Part shown: positions 11,901-22,660 of the stretch, piece by piece
Numbering within the stretch: position 1 is the stretch's first letter
Layout of the letters: every line of letters begins with the position of its first letter
DNA from: Thuidium tamariscinum
Lineage: Eukaryota > Streptophyta > Bryopsida > Hypnales > Thuidiaceae
Assembly: GCA_947034885.2 (NCBI GenBank)
Contig: OX344751.2
Span: 19,096,001-19,160,000, forward strand
Direction: 5' to 3'
Length of the DNA: 64,000 bases
Program-made: the position numbers and the translations under genes
The notes under the pieces: generated by a model
What the model was told of the DNA's origin: nothing
Databases searched by the model: none
Seen by the model: only the letters and a program-made list of their open reading frames with translations

Positions 11901-14900
11901 CAAATGAGTTGCTCGTCCTTAAAGGGTTAAGACGACTCCTAAAATATAAGAATTTATTACAACATGTAACAGAGAACAAACTAGCTAAGTTTTTGGCACG
12001 ATGATAAAATTTATTAAAAATAAATCTATGTTATGAGAAATTATTTTTACTTGGAAACAAGTTTTGAGACAGTTCTTCAATTTTATACTGGGAACGGGCA
12101 TGGTCCAAATTGAAGTTTACATTCTATAAAATGTCTGACCCAACTTTTTTTCAACTTTTATATCTAAACAAATTTATACAAATGATCAAAACGAACCTCA
12201 AAGTCGATGCCCCCTGTCTATAACACAGAAGTTGCATACCCGCACAAGTGAGATGTGATATGAATTACAAGAAAGCATAAAAAGATGTGCGCAAACCTCA
12301 GTCATCCCATATCTTTCAAGCAGACGTTGTCCCGTCACACGTTCCCACTTCTCCATAACTGGTTGTGGCAGCGCCGATGATCCACACATCTGACATTCAT
12401 CAGGAAAGAATGTAAGAAAGTACCCTAATCCCGATTGAATTCTTCCTAATTGGTCGCTAAAACTCCATAGCAAAAAAACATATCATCACTTTTGCAAACG
12501 GATTACCAAAAGGCGCAATCTGCCGGCAGCCAAGGAGCATGACTTCTGCTGGTCTACATCCATAAGGTCATAACCTTGGAGGAGTCGTACATACATTGTA
12601 GGCACCTGATTCATATTTAAAACGGAGTAAGTAAACCTTCCTTCGGATTTTTTTAGTAAATAGTCAACCTGATAGACGTGCACACTTCGCAAAGCAGCCG
12701 CAAATTAATTCTCTCGTAAGACTGTTCCTAAGCATTTACCGGATTTTTAATCATGGTGCATTAGAAGGATATGTAGACGAGTTGCTAAAGGACAATCCCT
12801 GAATCATCAACTTCATGGTAAGAAAATGAAGAAATCTTACCCCACTAAAGACGGTTACGGCATCACTAGCTGTTACATCTGGGTTTGGATACGACTCCTG
12901 CCACCTCTGCCATACTTCCCATGCGCCAAACTTAGGCAAAAATTCAATCTGCAAGTATTGAAGCCCATGAAAGAATTTATCAACTTGAAACCAAGAATAT
13001 TATCTTGAGCAAATACAACTGGGTATGTAGCGATTCCTTAGGTATATAAGGAAGGAATCACTTAAAATATGAAAGCATAAAGAAAGAACATTACCGTAGC
13101 ACCTACGAACAAAGGTGCCAGCAAAATGTTGACCAATCCATGCACATGTAAGTTGCAGCATGTCAAGGATCACTATGGAAACGGAAGAGCTTAGTTCGTA
13201 CAGCAGGGAACAAAATGCGAATTTTAATTTGCTCCTAATCTAGGGCTCGCAAATCACTCTAATCATCTGAAACCAATTCAGATCCCAAAGATCACATCCT
13301 TTTTTAGATATCCAAGTTCTTACAAATAAAGATTTCTAAAACTATAGAAGTTGAAGACGAATTGTCTAAAATCTAACCTAGCATATGGCGTTTAGGAGGC
13401 TTGAGTTCAAAAGACAATTGCAAAGGATATGGTGCAGAGGCAGACAGTGGAGGAACCGATCCTTGGGAGAATATTCCCAAGCTTTGGCCAGCATCCGTAC
13501 CTGCTTACATACGGGAGATTTCAAACCTTCAGAACTAAAAAATAGACGATCTGGCTACTTGCAACTTTGGTCCAAAACCGTGTTGAAATTAGTCAACGAA
13601 ATTCACAGATAAAGTAGGGGTACAGTCGGGATCATAAAGAGGCAGAAGCCATTATCTGGTGTAGAAAAGCATAGCATGTGATTGAACTCTCGTTACCTGA
13701 GCCCCAATGCTGGCATGAGTATGAACAGCTCCTTTTGGCTTCCCCGTAGTCCCACTCGTATAAATGATTAGAGCTACCTGCTCCCCTGCACCAACAATAA
13801 TTCTTGAAAAACAAATTGCTAGGAATGAAAGCTAATAATAGCTTCATCTCATGGCAGTTCGATATTCTGAGCACTCCTGGAAATTGATAAAAGAAATTAC
13901 TCTAGAATTACTACATCGAATGTCTGAGTCTTTTGAAAATCTTCACTAAGATAGTCTTCAAAGTAACAGTTAAGTTGGAATAGATCTCACCGAAATCAAA
14001 AGTATACACATCCAAACAATCCATTAAATTTCAAACGAGTTGTCAAACAGTACGCTGGTTCGTTTGTGGTCTCTTCGATCCATGAAAGGGCATTGGTCTA
14101 TAAAATACATTGTAACACGTTCTTACACAGCACTAATCTTATTATAAGGGGTTATTCATTTTGAAATACCTCGAATGCTAGATGACACCTTTTGAACCTG
14201 TGCTTCCATATGCTCAATAGGCAGGAGTCCACGAGAATTGTCATTGCAAGTACTGGATACAGAAGGGAGCAAGTAAAAAAGAGCATCACACTTTTTGGCT
14301 GCAGGTTCGAGGAGCTCTCGATACTCCTCAGTTGCAAAGACTATAGAGACACCCTGTGTGGACACCCACAGAACGATGTTGGTACCAAATGATAAAAAAT
14401 AGAAGCATTATTGAAACATGTTTGAAGACAAGTCGTAACCTTTAATCTTTCCTGGTAACAAAAACGAGATGAAGAAACTAGAGTGCATGATGAGGAGATA
14501 TTTCAATTGAAGGGTTTCAGAGACTACCGCATCAGAAAGCACGTGGAGCAGCTCAGCCTCAGGGTGATTTAGGGCCAACGGTACCGCCACAGCTCCACTT
14601 AGCCAGGTGCCCCACATCCCAACTACGAATTCTGCACAAGGCTTTCCCATGATGCCTACACGAGCCCCCTTTACCAGCTTCGCATTCTTGGATCTCTCAG
14701 TGACGACTATCACTTCGCCTTCTGCATTCGTTTTCTTATACACCTGATTCACCAAATTCACGATAATTCCTGTGAATGCTCAATAAGGTAGAGGATACTA
14801 AAACCGATCAGGACCTTACATCGCCTCCAACACTGACCCATGTAGTCAACAACTCATCTATTAGAATCCAGACACTTACTAGCAAAAGGTGTAAGTATGG

Positions 14901-15821
14901 CTTGGCAAAGTGTCCAAAGCCACTGATCTTTGAATGGAAATGGGGTTGTCCACTGTAACTTAAAGTGGTCTACAACCTCACTTTGAATGATTAGATATCA
15001 AATTCATATGTTGAGAAAAACTTGATCGCAAGAGAATTGGGCTCTTGCACAGAAAATGATCTCTCCACAGCACTATATTGATCTCCCAATATGGGCACAA
15101 GCCTAAAGGAAAATTAGAATGCTTAAAGTGATGCAGATAATATTCTCTACTTTAGTGAGAACTTTTGTGCTAAGATTGCACATGCTATGTACACACGGGT
15201 TTTGCAATGAAGGAAACTAAAATTGCAAAACTGCATGACAAGGGGCGTGGCCACAAGCAATTGCCAGTACAAACTTCCAAAAACTGCATAATAAGAGGTT
15301 TGGTGATCACAAAACCCTAGAAAATCACCGTCCAAATTCAAAACGAATCTTGATGCGCTCTGAAATGATCATACCTCATGTGAAGTGGTAACAAAAACGA
15401 CAGTTGGCAAAAAAGATGCTGAAAACCAAAAAGAATCACGAAGGCACTGAAAGCACTATCAAGGTACAGAAGGCTATTTGAAATGTGAAATTCAAAATAT
15501 GTGAAATTCGACTGGTTGAGAGAATCAAACGAATACCCCAAGAGTTTTGGATCCCTCATGCTGGATTTCGGTAACTCCATCTCCATGTGCTTCGATGCAG
15601 GTATTGGCAACAGGCAGTTGCCTCTCTCCAGGGAGTAAAGACTGGAGAAGTTTCGACAACTGAAAGCTGGAGTGTAAAAGCTCGCCATAGCTGTGGTTCC
15701 CCCGCGCATCGGAGATCGCGGTTGCTCCATGCGCCCTGCCAATGCTAAAGCCCACCTTCAGCACATCCAACACATTTTCAACGCACTTCGTCGTTGCTTC
15801 AGTTCCTGTAAGGCAGAGCAT
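8994..15821 (-). CDS. AAE13: Malonyl-CoA synthetase (acyl-activating enzyme 13)
   Basis: ATP-dependent ligation of free malonate to CoA, which detoxifies malonate and feeds mitochondrial fatty-acid synthesis. Coding exons in gene order: 15821-15537, 14743-14528, 14353-14170, 13785-13697, 13500-13431, 13147-13095, 12948-12841, 12605-12507, 12389-12297, 11557-11480, 11281-11186, 10850-10763 and 10541-10468 (split Arg), 10257-10078, 9361-9308, 9047-8994. Together they give about 606 residues, close to the long plant form. AMP-binding motif [11 protein letters not shown] lies at 237-247, HHVHG near 281, [10 protein letters not shown] at 390-399, GFFETGD at 467-473, and the C-terminal catalytic Lys in NAMGK is residue 589. 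Phases balance at every junction. The intron 13430-13148 is U12-type AT-AC. The ATG at 15821 is the least certain point: an acceptor (ccttacag) just inside it would allow an upstream transit-peptide exon. Confidence 0.93.
11707..11930. mobile_element. TTAA-type TIR element inside an AAE13 intron
   Basis: The ends AACCTTTTAAGGACGA (left, 11709 on) and AACCCTTTAAGGACGA (read from the right, ending 11930) are near-perfect inverted copies of about 16 bp. The right flank is TTAA (11927-11930); the left is CTAA (11707-11710), one base off. It lies in the intron between exons 12389-12297 and 11557-11480. No coding capacity. Confidence 0.55.
13148..13430 (-). other. U12-type AT-AC intron in AAE13
   Basis: On the minus strand the exon ends CTCTGCACC and the intron begins ATATCCTTT, the U12 AT-AC donor consensus. 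It ends in TTAC at 13148, with the U12 branch-site match TCCTTGAC at 13169-13162 and the branch A 15 nt from the acceptor. Joining here restores [12 protein letters not shown], conserved in this family. No AG acceptor gives an open frame: TGA lies in frame just upstream. Confidence 0.9.
14877..15110. repeat. Intron copy of a ~150-200 bp duplicated segment
   Basis: Shares GCCACTGATCTTTGAATGG (14919) and the later TTTGAATGATT and TGATCTCCCA blocks, in the same order, with 15895-16100, 1023 bp away. This copy lies in the first AAE13 coding intron; the other lies just upstream of exon 1. Confidence 0.6.
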
Positions 15822-15894
15822 ACCAAAACCATTAGGGACTTGACAACGTCTCCCTGTCACCAACAGAAACTCATCTACTTCATACACTTGGTTA

Positions 15895-16100
15895 CACTTC
15901 CTGAAAAAGTGGTCTCAGCATCACTCGACTAAATGTCTGTCGCCACTGATCTTTGAATGGAAACTGGGGTAACCCATTGTTACTAACAGTGATTTACAAC
16001 CTCCCACTTTGAATGATTGCGTAAGAAATGCATAAATGATTGATCTCTCCAGCGAGCTCTATTGGGTGATCTCCCACTGGAAGCACACTCCTTGAAATGT
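15895..16100. repeat. Upstream copy of the segment duplicated in AAE13 intron 1
   Basis: Contains GCCACTGATCTTTGAATGG at 15942-15960 and the same following blocks as 14877-15110. Together the copies flank AAE13 exon 1 (15537-15821). Confidence 0.6.
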
Positions 16101-17031
16101 TAAAAGAGACGGAAAAAGTATCCTCAGAAAACACGTTAATGTCAGGAAAAGGGGTGATTGCTGGGCAGTGGCAAAGGTAAGGAATTGAGTGAAGTACCAT
16201 GAGAAGCCAGATGCCGGACATGGTGCAGTGTGCGATGCGATGGAAAGTCAGAAGTCGAGGCTCTTCTGTGAAGGTGGAGACGCAACAATAAAACCTGGCA
16301 TCGTCCTGACCCCGAGTGCATTGATCCCAGCTCAGGCCCAAGCCCTGGCTCACTGCCACTAAGCGAAAAAAGCGCCCGTCTCTCAGAAGAAGTCGAGTCT
16401 GATTCCTCCAGACACGATTTGCGGTAGATTTACAGCCTAAGAGGAAATCGTCTCCGAAATTCAACTTGCAAACAGTCTCAATGAAGATTGGGCCCAATTC
16501 GAGGAACAACTACTGCAAGGCCATAATGATCACTACACTCTTCTCTCTACTCAGAGTGATTCTGAAATATGATGGGCACCCTTCCTGTCATTGAAGCATA
16601 AGAGCGTGAACAGTATTGTCATCAAGTCACTAGGTTCTAACTAGTTGGATACAAGATGATCGGAGCAGTAAAAAAATTGCTCGAAATAAAGTGCCTCAGC
16701 CTGTATGAGATCACCCTGCTTAGAATCCCTCCGCAAATGGAATCTGAAAGCTCTGGCGCATTGAGAGGCAACGCAATACCACAGATCGATCCTCGAACGA
16801 CTCGCAGCAGATTCCAGCAGAAGAAATTGCTTAGAAGAGCGCACCCGGAGCAACAAACTCCGAGTGCGTCCTCAATTCAATAATACAATTCTGACCCGGG
16901 AGCATTCTTCAATCAAAAGCAAGAACGGGCACATATGACACTGAAGCTTTCGCAATACTTTCGCTTCAAAGGTTTAGAGAGTACCACTTAGAAAACGACG
17001 TTGAAACTGCCCTCGATCTCTCATTCAAAGA

Positions 17032-17059
17032 GGGTTTAGGGTTTAAGTTTAGGGTTTTG
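17032..17059 (+). promoter_or_regulatory. Telo-box cluster before the pseudouridine synthase gene
   Basis: Repeated TTTAGGG units (GGGTTTAGGGTTTAAG, then TTTAGGGTTTT) lie 65-92 bp upstream of the ATG at 17124. The reverse complement AAACCCTAA is the telo-box, known in plants from promoters of genes of the translation apparatus. That it acts here is inference. Confidence 0.5.
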
Positions 17060-17123
17060 TACCCCTTTAGACCTGGAATGACAATTGTGTTTTGTTGCAG
17101 AAGTTGAGTTTCAGTAGGGTAGA

Positions 17124-20100
17124 ATGGCAACTCGCGGAGTGGCATCGTTAAGGCATTTCGTTAGATTTTCCTGTAATGGTTGGGCGCCTTTGAAGCATGC
17201 ACGTTTGTGGAATTCTTCTTCGTCAATTGAGAAGGTAGCCGAAGTTGCTGAAACCGAGAATGGTGAATCTGCGAGGCATCGGTGGAAGGAGCTCCCTCCC
17301 GTGCCGCTGGAATCAGCGGTTCGTGCTTTGGAAGCGATTGAAAGTACGCAATCGTGACTTTGGTCTGCGGCTCTGGTCTTCTTGGGGTTGCCGATTCCTG
17401 TATTTCTGATTTTCTATTCCTCGGCAGGTTATAATGAAGGATCGGAGATGCGCAGGGAGGAGAGGATGAAGCGGTTGACGGCTCTGCGCTGGGTTGCAAA
17501 ATGTTGCCCCAACGTCCCCAACAGTTTGATCAACAAGCTCTTCCGCTTGCGACAAGTATGTTTCTCTACCATCCAGAATTAGTCCCTCATCTTTCTTGTT
17601 GTAGCGTCCGACATCAGCTTCTCATAATTCTGAACACTCAATCCTAATTAGTGAATCTGCATACAGTGATTACCAGAGAATTTACTGAACTTCAACAAAA
17701 TTCTGATTTTGAACGTCTCAAAGATAGACACTTTCTAAAGTAGATTCCTGGAGAGGCTTATTAACGACCACTTAATGAAGTGCCAATGCTTGACGATTAT
17801 TTTTCTGAAACATACGAGACTTTAACTTACTTCATTGCATGGAATACCATGACATACTTGAGGAGCCACCTGGACACCCTTGAAGTAAACGAACAGTGTG
17901 CCAAGAAATGGAGTCTACACTCTTTTTGTTACATAATCTTGAGCTCATGTTATGTTTGCAAAGGTGGGTATAGCTCACAGTGTCATCATTAATTTCCTCA
18001 ATTGACATGTTTGTATGTGGGTTCATGCTTGTCTGATAGTGAGTACATGCTTGGCAATGAAAAATATAGTTCTTCAAAAGTGGGCTAGTTCTTCAATATT
18101 TTAGTGCTTTAGGTTCTTTTTGTGCTACAATGGAAAGGGCGCAAGCTGTATCCTGTAGAATGTTACGACTGTAGGTACTCTTCCAAGTGCCAATATACGA
18201 TTTGATCGGAAATGACTGGGTCTGCCTTTGTGGTCTACCAGATCCGAATGCAGGTACCTGGGGAGATTTCCAGTCCCGCCATTGGGTCATCTAAAGACAC
18301 ACGTCTTGTAAGGGTAATCATCTTGCTCTTGCAACGTTGTTGCACGATATATGCACCGACCTTCGATGTCTCTCTTTTCAGATTGTAGTTCTGATTGTAC
18401 CTCGATTGCTAATGCTGATGCTGTACATGCATCAGGGTTTTGGTTCCCATAATTTCACGAATTGCTGCAAATGTTCAGCTGCCCATGCTTTTTTTAGGTT
18501 GAAGTATTTGTTGAATTTTTTTCTGTATATTTTGACTGGAGTGGTGAATTCATGTCTAGCCGTTTCCAAGTAACTTTATGCAATATTTCCTTTTGCAGGT
18601 TTCAGCAAGAGACACGCTTGAGGAGGGTGCAGTGCTATGTATACCTGCAGCTGTATCAACAACTTCAGATGAAAGGATTCCAGCAACATACACCCAAAAA
18701 CCAACCGCTCAGGATATGAAGTGGCTGCGCAGTCTAATTCTTCACAAGGCATGACTCTCTAAGAGCATTATGTTTTTCTTCTAAAGCTATTGCATGTTCT
18801 TTGATCGATTCTTCTCTTGTAACGCCAATTGCCAACAATTTCGACAGTCGCAAATGCCGAGAGTGTAACTAAGAACAAATACTTGACATTTGAACGCCAT
18901 CCTTTCTTCAATAATACTCACTGATTTTCAATTCTGTGGAACATCGTAACATTTGCACTGGATTTACTAGTGAAAATTGAGAAGCAGCGTGCATTGATTC
19001 ACGATCTGTGTACAAAAGTGCGCAGGATGAGGAGATAATTGTTATCAACAAGCCAAGCGGACTGGCTGTTCAGGTGTGTGCTATCGCAATGGTGGGAGTG
19101 TGTAACCTCTATTTTGTGTAAATGACCAAAAGTGGCAGATTCCATCTTTGTAGGCCTAGAAATGAATCATTTTTTGGAAGGTAACAAAATTATTCATGAT
19201 TGCTTAAACATCTGGAATATCTAATGCAATCACGAATCGGTGCGTTTGAGTTATTTGTATTTGTCTAATGAGACTGGGGGGAGTCGATGTGAACAGGGTG
19301 GTAGTGAGGTGGTGAGAAGCCTGGACTCTATGATGGGAGCAGCTCTCTCTTATGACTACAAGGAAGGGCCTCGGCTGGTAACTACTCTTCAGTTGTCTTT
19401 TGCTTGTGGATTAATATGCCAGGTCATGCAGTCCTTAGTGACCTCCTTAGTGTTCGCTGATCATAACTCAAGATGCTCAGCAATTTAATCATTTATTGAA
19501 GTAACGCACTAATTCTAGTTGTTTTGATATGAAGTAAATCTTGCTATTAACATTACAACAATGGTGGTCTGAAGGAAAGGATTGTGATGAAATGAACCAA
19601 ATTTGTTTGTGCTTTCATTTCTTTTTCCTATCTATGCAGCTATTTCGGCTTCTAGTAATGTCCATCATAGTCTTTTTCTTAGTTGATGTCCCGTAATGAT
19701 CATTTCTCTGTTTACGGAAGGTTCATAGGCTGGATAAAGAAACCAGTGGTGCACTAGTCATTGGACGGACCCACCAAAGTACTGTATTCCTTCAGGCTTT
19801 GCTCCGGGACAAAACGGCAAAGCTATCTGAAGCTCCTGGGGTATTTCTTCTGCACAATTGAACTACTGTTTTAACTGCACCTTTCATCGACCGTTTATTC
19901 TGTTTAGTGTATGATACACTATTTTGTGGGTTCAGTGTTAATTGAAACTCCATATATTAGTGTACATATTTGATGGATAAGATTGGAACACCATTTGATG
20001 AGCTTTGGATGTCAAGTTGGTCACTTTTTGACTAACCACTTTATACACTTGTTGATGGAGTGATTATTCACTCAGTAGCTTCTTGATTGTGATCCCGGGG

Positions 20101-21734
20101 TACACTAGTTAACGAAAGTAGTAAATCTACTCTATAGCACGCTATTTTGGTGTTAATTCAAATCATGGGTGACACGAAATAGAATGAGCGTTGTAATCTT
20201 TTGTCCTCGTAATTGTGTGAAGTTCAAGAATTGATGAGATTGCCGTTGCTTCGTGTTGTCTTCATGAAAAACCAGTCCTGATTGATTATACCACGTGGAA
20301 TATGGTTGTGTGATAGTGCAGGGTAAAGTTAGCACTATGGAACGCTGTTATTGGGCTTTGGTGATTGGAGTTCCTGAGGCAAAGGAAGGTCGAATATCAG
20401 CTTCACTTGCAAAGGTTTATTGTGCATTGTTGAGGGTCATTGTTCTACTTTCATCTGTCTTCGGAGTTGCTAATGTCTTTGATGAATATACGGGGTCTAC
20501 AATTGCTTCTGACTTTTCATTTCATGTCTCAGTAGCACTGACTTCTGGCTATGCATGAACGCCTTTCTTTGTTCAAATATTTAGGTAATCACGGCCAGCG
20601 GAAAACTTGACAAGATGCGGGTAGTTCACGAAAGTCATCCGAACGCCCAGGAAGCCATTACAGATTACAAGGTTTTGGGATCCTCTGTACTTGGTGAGTT
20701 GGATCAGAACTTATCTGCCCTTCTCTTTGTGAGAACTGTTGGTGACATTTGCTAATCTTTCTGATTCTTCTTGACACGATCCGGGAGCCATCCTAGAGGT
20801 AGCTTGAGTGCGCTCATGTATGGGACCATACATTTGAAATGAAAAAATGAAACAACTCGGAAGAGATTCCATAAATGAACTCAAAAAAGGACTCAAATAG
20901 TAACATCAACATTGTTAGGTCAATGATCAAGCAATAGGGACCAAGTATTGCCTCTGGGAACCACCATTGTGATCACAACAAGCATTACACCGAGAAAAAA
21001 ATTCCAGCCAATGCATTTTTCTATATTCTAATTAGCCATGTCATGATAAACTTGATTCTTCTGATCTTGCAGGCTGTTCATGGCTGGAGCTTCGTCCTCA
21101 GACTGGCCGCAAGCACCAGGTCAGCAACATCCTCTTTAACTCTTTTGCTTTCTGGACTGAAGTGAGAGCTTCAGGAACTGGTTGACGTATGCTACGTATT
21201 CTCCCTCCTCTTAGCATTCACAACAGTAGAGGTTTTATTGACCTCTTGCATTGACAAAAGCTACAGTGAATGTGAGGCAAATTTGAATATTTTTCCTCTG
21301 AATTTGCAAGGACAAAGTCTCTTGTTGCAGTGCTGCTTGCTTTCTTGTTTGGGTTAAATGAAGAAAAGTGTTTTAATTGTGTACAGATTCGTGTCCACTG
21401 TGCTGAAGTACTGGGGATGCCGATTGTGGGAGACTATAAGTATGGCTGGCGAGCTCTGCGGGTGTGGCCTCCAGATGGGCATTTAGAGAACACAACAATA
21501 TCAAAGGAAAGTGGTCATGTCTGGTCAAGTAGGCCCAATTTACACTTGCACTGCCGTCAGTTATCTCTTCCAGATGTTGCACTAGCGTTTAAGCGACAAC
21601 TTGGAGAGCGGCCCTTAGGAAACACAATTGCTGGAAGTCGGTTAGAAGAATCTTTAGTCATTGTTGCTCCATTGCCTCCTCATATGGTGGTGAGTTGGAA
21701 CGTGAAACCTCTTGATGGTTTTCCTATGATTTGA
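17124..21734 (+). CDS. RNA pseudouridine synthase, RluA family, probably mitochondrial
   Basis: Converts chosen uridines in RNA to pseudouridine. Ten exons: 17124-17343, 17428-17555, 18599-18748, 19026-19073, 19297-19377, 19721-19840, 20322-20414, 20585-20693, 21073-21119, 21387-21734; 447 residues, all phases consistent. The Arg- and Ser-rich N-terminus ([15 protein letters not shown]) looks like an organelle presequence. An S4-like RNA-binding region covers about 87-135. The core has NKPSGLAVQ, then the catalytic HRLDKETSG at 211-219 with D214, and [13 protein letters not shown] at 324-336. The layout matches plant mitochondrial RNA pseudouridine synthases 3 and 4; I do not choose between them. 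Intron 3 (18749-19025) has a GC donor. The gene is head-to-head with AAE13 and converges with ERV1. Confidence 0.92.
18749..19025 (+). other. GC-AG intron
   Basis: The exon ends CTTCACAAG and the intron begins GCATGA; the acceptor is tgcgcag at 19025. No GT lies close enough to keep the frame into [16 protein letters not shown] introns are a known minor U2 class, roughly one percent in plants. Confidence 0.8.
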
Positions 21735-22660
21735 CAGTCTTTCTTGCTGCTAAAGAAATGACATGGAACCTTTTAACTTTTTATTTAATATTTTGAAACA
21801 AACGGAAATTCTATTGCAGAGATTTTTGTATTTGTTGATTGATTTTTGATGGAGAGGTTACTGCATCTTTTTCTCGATGAATGAGGTTTTTGCATCCAAT
21901 AGGCCACAGTGAGGTGAATGAGGCATCCGTTACGTTGTGCAAACATAGTAAGTTATGAGGATATGAGATTAAAAATTCTTTACTTAACTCTTGAGTAGGG
22001 TGCAATTGGTGGAAAACTCATTAAGAACTTAATGGATACCTTCCAAGTAATTACATCCACATCTGTTGCGGGGATCACCGATCAGCAACCCTTGGTGTCC
22101 CATTCTCAAATCTCACATTCTCTTCTTTCATCAAAACATAGGAAGCAATGATTTCACCCAATTCAAAGTTCACACTAATACACCTAGTAAGTCCAAATCT
22201 ACTTATATCTCTCATTAAATAAGTTGCAACCTTGCAAATTCAAATAAGCATTCAATTTTAGTGCCCTCCTAAGGTACTAGAAACTCTTTTTTAATCCATC
22301 TTGTGACCTAAAGCACAAGCTTGAATGCAACAAAGCTTGATATGCAATATAGCTTCAATGACTTGAGTTTTCTGTCTCATGCTTAAATTTGCTCAATCCT
22401 CCTCGAGTGGTATGATCAATGAATTTAGTTTGATCATTTTCAACGATGACTCCTGGGTTTCAGGGGTAAGTGTCGTTCCCATGCAACAACATATCATCGT
22501 AACACTGCAAAACACCGAATGATCACGTGCAATTTGGGCACCGGGTCTGGATGTCAACTGACCTCGGAGATGATTCTATTATATTTTGGGACTTTCTTAT
22601 GCTCAGAAGGATATACATTTGATACAGATGGCTAGAAATCGTCATTTTCTATTACAAGAG
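21735..22660. other. Convergent spacer between the pseudouridine synthase gene and ERV1
   Basis: 3' UTRs and AT-rich sequence; I see no exon, structured RNA or repeat here. Confidence 0.6.

Larger units (their letters stand above)
15822..17123. promoter_or_regulatory. Divergent promoter region between AAE13 and the pseudouridine synthase gene
   Basis: About 1.3 kb between the two start codons, transcribed away from each other. It includes the duplicate segment at 15895-16100 and two long minus-strand open stretches, 16509-15994 and 16856-16641, that lack a good ATG. One could be an upstream non-coding or transit-peptide exon of AAE13, but I cannot show it. Next to the pseudouridine synthase start are telo-box motifs (17032-17059) and an acceptor-like ttgttgcag ending at 17100, so its 5' UTR may contain an intron. 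Confidence 0.5.

Noticed and set aside
15994-16509. 171-codon minus-strand frame upstream of AAE13
   Set aside because: No ATG at its start, no homology I can name, and it spans a duplicated segment. Kept only as a possible source of a 5' exon.
20225-20285. C/D snoRNA-like pair TTGATGA ... CTGA in a pseudouridine synthase intron
   Set aside because: The C box lacks the initial purine, there is no closing stem, and AT-rich introns produce such pairs by chance.
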